59,665 nucleotides of DNA from Paraburkholderia sp. CNPSo 3274 (lineage in GTDB: Bacteria; Pseudomonadota; Gammaproteobacteria; Burkholderiales; Burkholderiaceae): assembly GCF_024206475.1 (NCBI RefSeq), contig NZ_JAMBPR010000056.1, positions 1 through 59,665 on the forward strand. Reading direction: 5' to 3'. The notes beneath the pieces are model-generated. The model saw only the letters and a program-made list of their open reading frames with translations, made no database searches and had not been told where the DNA came from. The position numbers were made by a program, and so were the translations under genes. This document shows positions 8,346-17,917 of the stretch, one piece after another. Position 1 is the stretch's first letter; every line of letters begins with the position of its first letter.

Positions 8346-8657
8346 GATGGTGCATGGCACGATCTTCTTCCCACAGTGGATCGCTGGAGAAGGGCAACAC
8401 CCGGAGAAGACGATCTGCTATCAGAACGACTTCATTGAAGACATGCATCGCTTCCGCGATGAGGGGCCAGCGTACCCCTATGTCATCGTCAGTGAATTCG
8501 CGAAAGTCACCTTTATGGAGCAGTGCGGCCCTGACAATGATGCCGTGATTGCGCAGGCGCCAGGGCAGCTTCCGGACGGGTACCTGGATCGCACCAACTA
8601 GCCCGGCATCTAGCACGGTCGCAGAATCGGTCGCCTAACTACCACTGGAGAAGAAAC
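8346..8657. other. Unassigned stretch between two truncated genes
   Basis: Both strands have an open frame here. The minus-strand one encodes LPWRLRNHGIIVRAALLHK and FTDDDIGVRWPLIAEAM, the plus-strand one EDMHRFRDEGPAYPYVIV. Neither was recognised as a family. It is probably the remaining middle of another deleted gene. The last 18 bases contain the GGAG ribosome site of the next gene. Confidence 0.3.
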
Positions 8658-9030
8658 ATGGTTACGCTTCGCCACGCCATCAAGATCGCAGCTGCCCGGG
8701 ATGTCGTCTATCGTGCCCTCACTGACATCCAGGGGATGCAAGGCTGGCATCTCGGCGCAATTACCGGAAAGATCGCCGAAGGTGACACCTTTTATCTGGA
8801 TCGCCGGCCCGGTTTGCGCTTTGGGTGGCGAACAGACCGTCTGCTGGACGGTAGCAAGATCGTCCAGACCTGTATCGAGGGACCGGGCGCCTCAGACGCC
8901 AAGCACCTGACCATCGACCTCACTGACCTGCCTGATGGACGCACCCTTGTCGAACTTCATGACGAAGGATGGTCGGAAGACAATCCGCATCTGCCGCTTT
9001 GCAACACCTATTGGGGCGAGGCGCTCTCCT
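8658..9030 (+). pseudogene. SRPBCC (START/AHSA1-like) protein, C-terminally truncated
   Basis: The ATG at 8658 follows GGAGAAGAAAC, a good ribosome site. The product begins MVTLRHAIKIAAARDVVYR, ALTDIQGMQGWHLGAITGK, and continues with alternating strands ending in HDEGWSEDNPHLP and CNTYWGEAL. This is the pattern of SRPBCC hydrophobic-ligand-binding proteins. The family normally continues for another helix of about 20 residues. Here the text jumps after GEAL into out-of-frame amidohydrolase sequence and stops after SSCWWARAEACANH. The beta-grip core is nearly complete but the long C-terminal helix that closes the pocket is lost. Confidence 0.65.
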
Positions 9031-10185
9031 CGTGTTGGTGGGCGCGGGCAGAAGCTTGCGCAAACCATTGACCCCGCCGCTGTCGACTCTATCTTCCAGG
9101 CCTACGAGGACGCAGGGATTCGCGCGCTCGTGGGGTTCTCGATGATGGATCGCGCGATCGTCGACAACTTCCCGGAGGTCGACAGCATTTTCCCGCCCGC
9201 GCTGCTTGCGCAACTGCGTGCGCAGCCGCGGCCCTCTCCCGATACGTTCTTCGCGCTGCTGGAAAGCGAGTTGGCGCATCACCATCCCCAGCATTATCGG
9301 GTGGGTATGCTGATCGCCCCTTCCGCACCGCAGCGCTGCACGCCAGAATTTCTCGCGCGTTGCCGCGAATTCGCCGACACGCATGATCTGCCGGTCATCA
9401 TCCACATTCAGGAAACCCGCTTGCAGGTGGTAACGGCGCAAGCCTTCTACGGCAAGTCCATGCTGATGCGCCTTGCCGAACTGGAATTTCTGCGGCCAGG
9501 CACATCGCTGATCCACGCGGTCTGGTTGTCGGATGCGGAGATCGCGTGCCTGGCTCAATCGGGTGCGAGCGTGCAGCACAATCCATGGAGCAACCTGATG
9601 CTCGGCTCGGGCATTCAACCGGTGCGAGCGCTGCTCGATGCAGGCGTCAACGTGAGTCTCGGCTCCGACGGCTGCGCGTCGACGGTCACCGTCAATATGC
9701 TCAACGTGCTTGGCAGCGCCGCAGCAGTCTCGAAAATACGCGGCGACGATTATTCGCGCTGGTTGTCCGCAGCTGAAGCTCTGCATGCGGGGACAATTGG
9801 CGGCGCAACCGCGCTCGGACTAGGCAGCCAGCTCGGTGCAATCGAGGCGGGTTATAGCGCCGACCTGGTCGCTTACCGGACTGACGCGATCAGCTTCACG
9901 CCGTTAGCCGATCCGGTGCGGCAACTGGTGTATGCCGAGCGCGGCGCCGCTATCGACAGCGTGTTTGTTGCGGGCGAGGCAGTCATGCGGAACGGCCGAC
10001 TCACGCGCGTCGATGAAGGCGCAATGCTGCGGGAGATCAACGTCGCTTACCAGGCACTGGGCGCGGAGTTAGACCTCGCGGATGAATCCGTCGCGCCGCT
10101 GCGCGCGGAGATGGAGAAGGTCTACGCGCGCGCCCATGCACTGCAGGCCAACTGGCAACCTCATACAGCGAAGCTGCCAGGTTGA
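9031..10185 (+). pseudogene. Amidohydrolase (ATZ/TRZ-like deaminase), N-terminally truncated
   Basis: About 380 codons encode the main part of a TIM-barrel amidohydrolase of the 5-methylthioadenosine/hydroxyatrazine/guanine deaminase group. The metal-site His is in VIIHIQET, a second in LIHAVWLSD, and the catalytic Asp in SLGSDGCAST; the C-terminal beta-sandwich closes with ADLVAYRTD and VFVAGEAVMRNGR. The first 90-100 residues, including the HxH metal motif after strand 1, are missing. They have been replaced by the 3' end of the SRPBCC gene at about 9030, so the enzyme should be inactive. The start of the open frame at 8935 lies inside the other gene and is not real. Confidence 0.8.
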
Positions 10186-10439
10186 CGATGTACTTGCGGG
10201 CGCGATAGATATGGAATCTCTTCCCCCTGGACGGGATCACGAATCGCAGGTTCGCAGCTGGACGCGTCCAGCCACACGCTAGTCCAGGATTGTCGACGAC
10301 CTTGAGCCATACGAAGTCGATGTGGCTGTTCCTTCGAGTTGCGAACGTGCAAGCCGCTCTCAGCCGACTTCGATGCACTCGCCAGTCGCCCGGCCTTCAG
10401 GCGGCCGAGTTGATGCGGTAAGCTTTGAATGGGACGTGC

Positions 10440-10905
10440 GACTCTAGTGCGCTACGATCCACCAGATGTGGGAGCGTTGGCAGAACGGAGAATCTCTCCA
10501 CAAGATCGCTCAGCTTTATGACCGGAATCACTCGGCGCAGATCGTTGCAGGCGAGCTCCCGAGCTCCAGCGGCAGTCGTCACCGCAGCAGATTGCCGGGT
10601 GCCTCAAGGCGTGCGTACCCAGACAACAAGGACTGCCACGTGTCCCACGAGACTATCTATCGCAGTCTCTTCATTCAGGCCCATGGCGCCCTGAAGAAGG
10701 AGTTGCTGGAACACTTGCGGCGCACCCGGGCCATGCGCCGCTCGCGCCATCACACGCAAAAGACGGACGATTACGGCAGGATTCGCGACACGGTATCGCT
10801 CAGCGAACGTCCGGCAACAGTTGAAGATCGCGCGGCACGGGGCCACTGGGAAGGCGACCTCCTATGCGGCAGCGGGAGCAGCCAGATAGCATTGTCGGGA
10901 AATCA
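10440..10905 (+). pseudogene. IS30-family transposase remnant with internal deletion
   Basis: The sequence reads MWERWQNGESLHKIAQLYDRNHSA, an IS30 N-terminal HTH. It then skips more than 100 codons through a frameshifted stretch (QSSPQQIAGCLK in another frame) and resumes with CHVSHETIYRSLFIQA, RTRAMRRSRHHTQKT and ARGHWEGDLLCG, the start of the DDE domain. It breaks off there against the flavodoxin-fold gene. It lacks most of the catalytic domain and is dead. The left flank 10186-10439 shows nothing recognisable. Confidence 0.75.
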
Positions 10906-10917
10906 GATGCGTCTCGC

Positions 10918-11505
10918 TCAGCCGAAGCGCTCCATGGCTTTGCGGACCTTTCGCCTGAAGGCGTTCCGTTTTTCCGGAGTGGCCACGTTCATGTGGTAGT
11001 AGGGCAGATAGAGAATGCGGGCGCGCCCACCGGTGAGCAAATGCAAATAGCGCTTGATGACGCGACGCGGCGGGTCGCTCATGTACCAGGCAACGTAGCG
11101 GGGGCGTCCGTAGGTCACGACCGCTGCGATATGCTTGAGGTGCGTGAGGGCCGGCTTGACGTGCGTGGGATCGGTGACGTCGAGCGCCACCCCCGGGATC
11201 ATCACGCGGTCGAAGAATCCCTTGAGCATCGCAGGCAGACCCATGCACCAGGTCGGGAAACAAAACACAAGCGCCTCGGCCCAGAGTAGCCGTTCGACGT
11301 AGCGTTGAACGGGCTGGCGGTTGATCCGGACATCGTGATAGTTCGACCGCTCTTCTTCGGAAAGGACCGGGTTGAAACGTTCGGCGTACAGGTCGCAATT
11401 GTCGATGTCGTGACCGGCGTCGCGGAGGCTCTGCAGGACCTCCCGGTGGAGCGCTGCATTGAAGCTGGTGGCAACCGGATGGCAGTAGATGACGAGAATT
11501 CGCAT
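10918..11505 (-). CDS. Flavodoxin-fold NAD(P)H oxidoreductase
   Basis: A 195-residue protein of the NQO1/YwrO-like flavodoxin-fold group. It begins MRILVIYCHPVATSFNAALHR, the FMN/FAD phosphate loop; FCFPTWCMGLPAMLKGFFDR is the second flavin loop typical of the family, and AVVTYGRPRY follows. The frame runs upstream to 11601 but the family start is the ATG at 11505. No strong ribosome site is visible. The IS30 remnant abuts the 3' end; the 3' terminus of the protein (RKAMERFG) looks natural. It would reduce quinones or related electrophiles with NAD(P)H. Confidence 0.75.
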   Translation of the reverse strand: MRILVIYCHPVATSFNAALHREVLQSLRDAGHDIDNCDLYAERFNPVLSEEERSNYHDVRINRQPVQRYVERLLWAEALVFCFPTWCMGLPAMLKGFFDRVMIPGVALDVTDPTHVKPALTHLKHIAAVVTYGRPRYVAWYMSDPPRRVIKRYLHLLTGGRARILYLPYYHMNVATPEKRNAFRRKVRKAMERFG

Positions 11506-11802
11506 GCGCTGGCTGGATTCCGATATCGTGTTAAAGAAGGACGTCCGGTCATGGCCGCGGATCGCGCAACCGATGCTGGGACGAGCGAACGTTGTTTCCA
11601 TACGTATTCAGGCAATTCGGGATGTGTCGTTTCCCCGTTGGCGCCATGTCCGCTGACGGATTGTCAACGTCGCGGAATCGGGACGTTGCCGGCACAATCG
11701 GATCCGGCGTGAAACCGGTAGGTGGTCGGGCGGTACGGCCGGCATCGTCGTCATCGGCGCCGCGTTTCGGGAATCGTCGCCAACGTGACACGAACGAGGG
11801 GC

Positions 11803-12318
11803 TCACGTCTTTGTGCGCATTTGCAGCAGCTCCGCGGACACCGCCACCGCGATCGAGCCGGGCGCCTTGTCAGTGATGCCCGCGATGCCGATCGGACACA
11901 CCATCTCGTGCATCCTCGCCGGATCGATACCGCGTGCCACGAGCCGCCGCTCGAACTTCACGCGCTTCGTGTGTGAGCCGATCATCCCGAAGTACGCGAA
12001 GTCGCGCCGCCGCATGATCCGCTCGGCCAGCGCGAAATCGAGCGCGTGGTTGTGCGTCATTACGAGGAAGTACGCGCCCGGAGGCGCTTCGTCGACGATC
12101 GCCTCCGGCGTGTCGGTTGGCTCGGGCTGCACGTTCGGCGGACATTCGTTCGGTAACAGCTCGTCGCGCGTGTCGACCCATAGCACGACGCACGGCAGCC
12201 GGCCGAGCAGTGTCACGAGCGCATGGCCGACGTGCCCCGCACCGAACAGCACGACGTGCATCGCCACGGGCGTGCCCGTCGCGCGGTTGCGCCGGCCGGT
12301 CCGTTGGGCGATTGTCAT
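11803..12318 (-). CDS. xdhC: XdhC-type molybdenum-cofactor insertion factor, N-domain missing
   Basis: The 171 residues match the C-terminal Rossmann domain of XdhC: VVLFGAGHVGHALV at about 22-35, then VDTRDELLP, VMTHNHALDFALAE, FGMIGSHTKRVKF and CPIGIAGI. Known XdhC proteins are usually around 250-350 residues and carry an N-terminal XdhC/CoxI domain with conserved cysteines; here it is absent. The sequence between xdhB and this gene (12319-12405) is too short to hold it. XdhC delivers sulfurated Mo-cofactor to xanthine dehydrogenase. The gene may be a truncated remnant or a genuinely short form. It is last in the xdhA-xdhB-xdhC order. Confidence 0.65.
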   Translation of the reverse strand: MTIAQRTGRRNRATGTPVAMHVVLFGAGHVGHALVTLLGRLPCVVLWVDTRDELLPNECPPNVQPEPTDTPEAIVDEAPPGAYFLVMTHNHALDFALAERIMRRRDFAYFGMIGSHTKRVKFERRLVARGIDPARMHEMVCPIGIAGITDKAPGSIAVAVSAELLQMRTKT

Positions 12319-12405
12319 GTCAGGGCGCTCCGGGTCGTCCCAGGCGTCCTGACTCCCCCTCGAGGGCAGCGAGCAAGCGAGCGTGGGGACCGTTTCATGT
12401 CAGCC

Positions 12406-14778
12406 TCACGCCGCGCGTACGGCCTGCACCGCGCGCAGGATCGACTCGCCGGTCGCCGGCGCGTCGAGCGGCGGATTCACGCGATAGTCACCGATCGCTG
12501 CGACCGCGTCACGCACCGCGAAGAACACCGAGAACGGCAGCAACAGCGGCGGCTCGCCGACGGCCTTCGAACGGTGGACGCTGTCCTCGACGTTGCGGTT
12601 CTGGAACAGCCGCACGTTGAACTCGGGCGGCGTGTCGTTGACGGTCGGGATCTTGTAGGTCGACGGCGCGTGCGTCATCAGCTTGCCCTCCGGGTTCCAC
12701 CACAGCTCCTCGGTCGTGAGCCAGCCCATGCCCTGGATGAACGCGCCTTCGACCTGGCCGACATCGAGCGCCGGGTTCAGCGACGTGCCGACGTCGTGCA
12801 GCGCGTCGACGCGCAGCGTGCGCATCTCGCCCGTCAGCGTGTCGATCACGACTTCGGATACGGCCGCGCCGTACGCGTAGTAGAAGAACGGCCGGCCCTG
12901 CAGCTTCGCTTGATCCCAGTACAGTTTCGGCGTCGCATAAAAGCCGTCCGACCACAGCTGCACGCGTGCGAGATACGCTTTCGCGATCACCTCGCCGAAC
13001 GGCACACCGGTCTCGCCGACCCACACGCGGTCGTTGCCGAAGCGCACGTCCTTCGCATTGTTCGAGCTGCCGCCGTATTGCTTCGCAGCGAACGCCGCGA
13101 GCCGTTCGCGCAGTTGGCGCGCCGCGTCCTGCGCGGCCTTGCCGTTCAGGTCCGAGCCCGTCGATGCGGCCGTCGCCGACGTGTTCGCGACCTTGCTCGT
13201 GTCGGTCGCCGTCACGCGGATCCGCCCGAAGGGGATCCCAAGCTCGTGCGCGACAACCTGCGCGACCTTCGTGTTGAGTCCCTGCCCCATCTCCGTACCG
13301 CCGTGGTTCACGAGCACCGAGCCGTCCGTATAGATGTGGACGAGCGCGCCGGCCTGGTTGAAGTGGGTCGCGTTGAATGCAATGCCGAACTTCAGCGGTG
13401 TCAGCGCGATGCCCTTCTTCAGGACCGCGTTGCTCGCGTTGAATTCGCGCACCCCGGCGCGGCGCGTGCGGTAGTGGCTGGTCGCCTCGAGCTCGGCGAG
13501 CAGCTCGGGCAGGCAGTTGTCCTCGACCGTCTGGCCGTACGGCGTCACGTTGCGCTCGGTCTTGCCGTACAGGTTCGCGTAGCGGACGTCGAGCGGATCG
13601 CGGCCGAGCGAGCGGGCGATGTTGTCCAGGAGGTACTCGACCGCGAACGCACTCTGCGGGCCGCCGAAACCGCGGAACGCCGTGTTCGACTGTGTGTTGG
13701 TCTTCCCGCAGTAGCCAGCGATCGCGACGTCCGGCAGCCAGTACGCGTTGTCGAAATGGCATACCGCGCGCGTCATCACGGGACCCGACAGGTCGGCCGA
13801 GAAGCCGCAGCGCGATGTCATGTCGATCGACACGCCGCTGATGCGGCCGTCGTCTTCGTAGCCGACGTCGAAGCGGTAGTAGAAATCGTGCCGCTTGCCG
13901 GTGATCATCATGTCGTCGTCGCGGTCCGGACGCAGCTTCACCGGGCACAGCAGCTTCCACGCGGCGAGCGCCGCGCAGCACGCGAACAGGCCCGACTGCG
14001 ATTCCTTGCCGCCGAACCCGCCGCCCATCCGCCGGCATTCGACCAGCACGTTGTGCGACGCGACGCCGAGCACGTGCGCGACGAGGTGCTGCATCTCGCT
14101 CGGGTGCTGCGTCGAACAGTAGACGTGCATCCCTTCGTCGTCCTTCGGCACCGCGTACGCGATCTGCCCTTCGAGATAGAACTGTTCCTGGCCGCCGAGC
14201 GTCATCTCGCCAGCCTCGCGGTGCGGCGCGGCCGCGAGCCGCGCGGCCGCATCGCCGCGCGCGAGCTTCAGCGGGGGGATCACGTACGACTCGGCTTTGC
14301 GCGCGTCCTGCGCGGTGAAGATCGCGGGCAATTCCTCGTAGTCGACCCTCGCGCGGCGCGCGGCGAGTCGCGCGGTTTCGTGCGACGTCGCGACGACGAT
14401 GAACATCGGCTGGCCGACGAACTGCACCACGCCGCTCGCGAGCACGGGGTCGTCGTGGATGATCGGGCCGCAGTCGTTGACGCCCGGAATGTCGTCGGCC
14501 GTCAACACCGCGACGACGCCGGGCGTCGCGCGCACCGCGTCGAAGTTCATCGACAGGATCTTCGCGTGCGCCTGCGCGGACAACCCGAGCGCCGCGTGCA
14601 GCGTGCCCGCGACGAGTGGGATGTCGTCGGTGTAGGTCGCGCGGCCGCTCACGTGCAGGTGCGCTGATTCGTGCGGGCGCGACAAGTGCACCTGGCCCGC
14701 ATCGGCCCGCGTATCGAGGGCGTTCAGAAACGGTTCTGCTTGCTGGTTCACGGTGTTCTCCGGAGCTTCAATCGTCAC
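12406..14778 (-). CDS. xdhB: Xanthine dehydrogenase molybdopterin-binding subunit XdhB
   Basis: A 790-residue large subunit of xanthine dehydrogenase, which hydroxylates hypoxanthine and xanthine at the molybdenum site. Family marks are HVSGRATYTDDIP near residue 46, VRATPGVVAVLTADDIPGVND, the Moco region CRRMGGGFGGKE, NTAFRGFGGPQ and NHGGTEMGQGLNTK, and EPPLLLPFSVFFAVRDA near the end. Length is normal and no break is seen. The start is GTG at 14778, overlapping the xdhA stop (GTGA), so the two are translationally coupled. Long open frames on the opposite strand here are a by-product of GC-rich codon use. Confidence 0.95.
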   Translation of the reverse strand: MTIEAPENTVNQQAEPFLNALDTRADAGQVHLSRPHESAHLHVSGRATYTDDIPLVAGTLHAALGLSAQAHAKILSMNFDAVRATPGVVAVLTADDIPGVNDCGPIIHDDPVLASGVVQFVGQPMFIVVATSHETARLAARRARVDYEELPAIFTAQDARKAESYVIPPLKLARGDAAARLAAAPHREAGEMTLGGQEQFYLEGQIAYAVPKDDEGMHVYCSTQHPSEMQHLVAHVLGVASHNVLVECRRMGGGFGGKESQSGLFACCAALAAWKLLCPVKLRPDRDDDMMITGKRHDFYYRFDVGYEDDGRISGVSIDMTSRCGFSADLSGPVMTRAVCHFDNAYWLPDVAIAGYCGKTNTQSNTAFRGFGGPQSAFAVEYLLDNIARSLGRDPLDVRYANLYGKTERNVTPYGQTVEDNCLPELLAELEATSHYRTRRAGVREFNASNAVLKKGIALTPLKFGIAFNATHFNQAGALVHIYTDGSVLVNHGGTEMGQGLNTKVAQVVAHELGIPFGRIRVTATDTSKVANTSATAASTGSDLNGKAAQDAARQLRERLAAFAAKQYGGSSNNAKDVRFGNDRVWVGETGVPFGEVIAKAYLARVQLWSDGFYATPKLYWDQAKLQGRPFFYYAYGAAVSEVVIDTLTGEMRTLRVDALHDVGTSLNPALDVGQVEGAFIQGMGWLTTEELWWNPEGKLMTHAPSTYKIPTVNDTPPEFNVRLFQNRNVEDSVHRSKAVGEPPLLLPFSVFFAVRDAVAAIGDYRVNPPLDAPATGESILRAVQAVRAA

Positions 14779-16304
14779 GCGCGCGCCGTCTCGGCGGCCA
14801 CTTCACGCACGCTCAGCGCCTGCGGCTGCAGCGGATCGTGCGGACGGGTCTCGAGCCAGAACCGGTACAGCAGGTTCTTCGCGGTGTCGAGCCGGTACAC
14901 CCTCGTCGCGCGCATGTCGGACAGCGGCTGGTAGTCCCGTCCGAGCGCCTGCATCGCGGCCTGCGCGGTCGCCTCGTGCCACGGCACGCCGTCGAGCACG
15001 GCTTCCGTCTGCGCCGCGCGCTTCGGCGTCGCGGCCATCCCGCCGAACGCGATGCGCGGTTCGCGGATCGTGTCGCCGTCCGCGATGAACGCGAACGCCG
15101 CGCACACGGCCGAGATGTCCGAATCGAAGCGCTTCGACAGCTTATAGGTGCGGAACCGCAGGTTCGCGCGTGCGCCGCTGCGGGTCGGCACCTTCAGGCC
15201 CATGACGAATTCGTGCGGCGCCATGTCCTTCTGCTGGTAGCCCGTGTAGAGCGCCTCGAGCGGCAGCTCGCGCACGACGTCGCCGCCGCGCAGCACGACG
15301 CGCGCGCCGAGCGCGATGAGCCCCGGCATCGAGTCGCCGATCGGCGAGCCGTTCACGACGTTGCCGCCGAGCGTGCCCGCGTTGCGGATCGGCAGCGACG
15401 CGAAGCGCTTCCACATCTCGGTCAGTTCCGGATAGGTGCCAGCCAGCGCCGCGTATGCGTTCTCGACCGTCACGGCCGCGCCGATCGCGATCCAGTCGTC
15501 GCCGTGCTTGATGCGCTTCAGTTCGGCGATCTGGCCGACGTAGATCAGATCGTCGAGCCGGCGCATCTGCTTCGTGACCCACAGGCCGATGTCGGTGCTC
15601 CCCGCGAGGATCCGCGCGTCGGGGCGCTCGACCTTCAGCGCGGCAAGCGCGTCGAGCGTGCGTGGCGCCGCGAAGCGCGCGTCGCCGACCGTGTAGTCGA
15701 AGGTGTCGTCGCGCTTCAGCGATGCGAGCGTGCGCGCGAGCGCGGCCGTGTCGACGGGTGCCGAAGGCGGCGGCGCATCGAACATCTGCACGGCCGCATC
15801 GACGATCGGACGGTAGCCCGTGCAGCGGCACAGGTTGCCCGTCAGCGCGTCGGCGATCTCGGTGCGCGTCGGCGTTTCCTTCGCGGCCGCGCATGCGCTG
15901 CCGCACGCCTCATGGCCGTGCTTCTCGTAGAGCGCCCACATCGACATCACGAAGCCGGGCGTGCAGAAGCCGCACTGCGAGCCGTGGCAATCGACCATCG
16001 CCTGCTGCACGGGGTGCAGCGAGCCATCTGGCTGGCGCAGGCCCTCGACGGTCAGCAACGCCTTGCCGTCGAGCGTCGGCAGGAACTGGATGCACGCGTT
16101 GACGGCCTTGAACTCAACGGTTCCCGCTTCGGTTAGTTCGCCGACGACGACCGTGCAGGCGCCGCAGTCGCCTTCCGCGCAACCTTCCTTGGTGCCCGTG
16201 CAATGCGCGTCCTCGCGCAGGTATTGCAGCACGGTGCGGGTGACGTCTGCGCCGTCGACTTCGCGGATTGCCTGACGATGATAGAAGCTGATTGACTGGC
16301 TCAT
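14775..16304 (-). CDS. xdhA: Xanthine dehydrogenase small subunit XdhA (2Fe-2S/FAD)
   Basis: A 509-residue subunit with two [2Fe-2S] clusters and FAD. The plant-type cluster is GCAEGDCGAC (Cys42, 47, 50) with Cys71. The second is formed by Cys111, Cys114, Cys159 and Cys161 (QCGFCTPGFV and LCRCTGYRP). The FAD domain shows ILAGSTDIGLWV and GTLGGNVVNGSPIGD. It passes electrons from the Mo site in XdhB to NAD+. The ATG at 16304 fits the family start. It follows the amidohydrolase gene by 86 bp on the same strand, so deaminase and dehydrogenase are probably made together, fitting a guanine/8-oxopurine to urate route. Confidence 0.95.
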   Translation of the reverse strand: MSQSISFYHRQAIREVDGADVTRTVLQYLREDAHCTGTKEGCAEGDCGACTVVVGELTEAGTVEFKAVNACIQFLPTLDGKALLTVEGLRQPDGSLHPVQQAMVDCHGSQCGFCTPGFVMSMWALYEKHGHEACGSACAAAKETPTRTEIADALTGNLCRCTGYRPIVDAAVQMFDAPPPSAPVDTAALARTLASLKRDDTFDYTVGDARFAAPRTLDALAALKVERPDARILAGSTDIGLWVTKQMRRLDDLIYVGQIAELKRIKHGDDWIAIGAAVTVENAYAALAGTYPELTEMWKRFASLPIRNAGTLGGNVVNGSPIGDSMPGLIALGARVVLRGGDVVRELPLEALYTGYQQKDMAPHEFVMGLKVPTRSGARANLRFRTYKLSKRFDSDISAVCAAFAFIADGDTIREPRIAFGGMAATPKRAAQTEAVLDGVPWHEATAQAAMQALGRDYQPLSDMRATRVYRLDTAKNLLYRFWLETRPHDPLQPQALSVREVAAETARA

Positions 16305-16390
16305 ATTCAGATATTGTTACTGTCGATCAATGGGGCTAAATCTGGATACAACTGCTCTGCACGCCGTCACCGACGGGCTGAAGACGGGAC

Positions 16391-17896
16391 TCACAACAGA
16401 TGGCGGCCGTCGCCGATTTCACGGAGCAATCCGGCTACGGCCGCCTGCGCTTGACGGCCGAGTTCGGCCATGTCGACGCCGGCGATCTCGTCGTCCTTGA
16501 CGATTCGTCGTCCGGCCGAGAAGAGGGCAGCGAGCGACGGGCGTCCTCCCGATGCGACCGGCCCGATAGCGGGGTCGTGCAGCCCGAAATAGCGGGGATC
16601 GTCGAGGCGATAGACCGCAATGTCGGCCGAATAGCCCGGCGCAATTTTTCCAACATTCGGCAGGCCGAGGATCCGGGCGCCTCCTGCGGTGCCCCAGTGA
16701 ATCACGTCCGTCACCGTCGCAGCATGCGCGCCGCCTTCGAAACGGCCGCCCTGGAATTCCGGTTCGGCAGCCATTCCCAGCCTCGCGCGTTGCGCGAGCC
16801 ACGCCATATGGACTTCCGAAATCATGTCGGCCGCTTCGTTGGATGCGGCGCCGTCGACCCCGATGGAAATCGGCACGCCCGCATCCGCCATTTCGCGCAC
16901 AGGGCTGATCCCGCTTCCGAGGCGGCCGTTGCTCTGCGGGCAATGCGCCAGTCCGGTGCCGGTCTGGGCTAGCAGGGCGATTTCGGTTGCGTCGACCTTG
17001 ACGAGATGCGCGAACCACACGTCGGTGCCGAGCCAATCATGCTCACCGCAAAACGCCACCGGCGAACGCTGATGCCACCGATGCGCGTGATCCCGATAGG
17101 CGACGGTCTCGGACAGATGCGAATGCATCCGCAGGCCCAGTCGCCGTGTAAATGCGGCGATCTCGCGCATTTGCGCCGGCTCGACCGAGTACAGCACGGT
17201 CGTGGGCGCAACGACGACGCGGCGCATGGCGCCCGGCCCGGCGTCGTGATACGACGACGCGAGCCGCTCTACGTCGGCGAAATAGGCGTCGAGCGTTTCG
17301 GGGCGCAGCGCCGTCGGCAGCTCGGCTTCGAGCTGGCGCGTCCTGGTTGCGCCTCCGCGCAGCAGCACGAAGCGAAGGCCAAGTTTTTCCGCCTCTTCGA
17401 ACAGGATCGCCGAACTGTCGAACGGCATCTCCGGGTAATACAGGTAATTGTGGTCGGCGATCGTCGTGCAGCCCGAGCGGATCAGTTCGATCATGCCGAT
17501 GCGCGCGGCGAGCCGGAAGCGTGCTTCGTCAAACAGCGCGCGAAAGCGGTAGGGCGTCGCCGCGAGCCACGGAGTCAGCGACGCGTCCAACCCCAGCGGA
17601 TCGCCTTTCAGGATCGACTGAAACAGATGATGATGCGTATTGACCCAGGCGGGGTACACGACGCAGCCGGTCGCGTCGACGATCGTCTCGCCGGGGCGCG
17701 GCGTCAGCGCGCCGACTTCCGCGATGACGTGGTCGACGATCCGAATGTCCGGCCCGGCAACGCGCGCCGGGTCGCCGGCGTCGTTGTCGCCGCCGGTCAT
17801 GATAGCCACCGCGCCGCGGATCAGGGTCGAGTGTGCTGGATCGGTCATGGTCGAGTGTGCTGTATCAGTTATGGTCGAGTGTGCTGGATCAGTCAT
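16391..17896 (-). CDS. Amidohydrolase, probable 8-oxoguanine or related purine deaminase
   Basis: A metal-dependent TIM-barrel amidohydrolase of the ATZ/TRZ group, up to 501 residues. The HxH motif is at His88-His90 (WVNTHHHLFQ). Other metal and catalytic residues are in RMHSHLSETV, FAHLVK and ISIGVDGAASNE. Family knowledge and the neighbouring xdh genes favour deamination of 8-oxoguanine or another purine; hydroxyatrazine-type substrates remain possible. The N-terminus is odd: an 8-residue unit TDPAHST(I/M) occurs three times because of a 24-bp tandem repeat, giving in-frame ATGs at 17896 and 17848. None has a clear ribosome site. The ABC permease ends 22 bp upstream. Confidence 0.8.
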   Translation of the reverse strand: MTDPAHSTITDTAHSTMTDPAHSTLIRGAVAIMTGGDNDAGDPARVAGPDIRIVDHVIAEVGALTPRPGETIVDATGCVVYPAWVNTHHHLFQSILKGDPLGLDASLTPWLAATPYRFRALFDEARFRLAARIGMIELIRSGCTTIADHNYLYYPEMPFDSSAILFEEAEKLGLRFVLLRGGATRTRQLEAELPTALRPETLDAYFADVERLASSYHDAGPGAMRRVVVAPTTVLYSVEPAQMREIAAFTRRLGLRMHSHLSETVAYRDHAHRWHQRSPVAFCGEHDWLGTDVWFAHLVKVDATEIALLAQTGTGLAHCPQSNGRLGSGISPVREMADAGVPISIGVDGAASNEAADMISEVHMAWLAQRARLGMAAEPEFQGGRFEGGAHAATVTDVIHWGTAGGARILGLPNVGKIAPGYSADIAVYRLDDPRYFGLHDPAIGPVASGGRPSLAALFSAGRRIVKDDEIAGVDMAELGRQAQAAVAGLLREIGDGRHLL

Positions 17897-17904
17897 GGTC
17901 GAGG
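17824..17904. repeat. 24-bp tandem repeat at the amidohydrolase start
   Basis: Units at 17824-17847, 17848-17871 and 17872-17895 differ by one to four bases, followed by a partial unit to 17904. Each encodes the octapeptide TDPAHST plus Ile, Met or Leu on the minus strand. Since 24 is a multiple of three, copy number can change without breaking the frame and only alters the N-terminus and the number of candidate start codons. Confidence 0.85.
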
Positions 17905-17917
17905 AGGCAACGGGGAG

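Noticed and set aside
12223..16136. Very long open frames on the plus strand opposite xdhB and xdhA (814 and 506 codons)
   Set aside because: They are Arg/Ala/Val/His-rich mirror frames of GC-rich genes, have no family features, and the minus-strand proteins are unmistakable.
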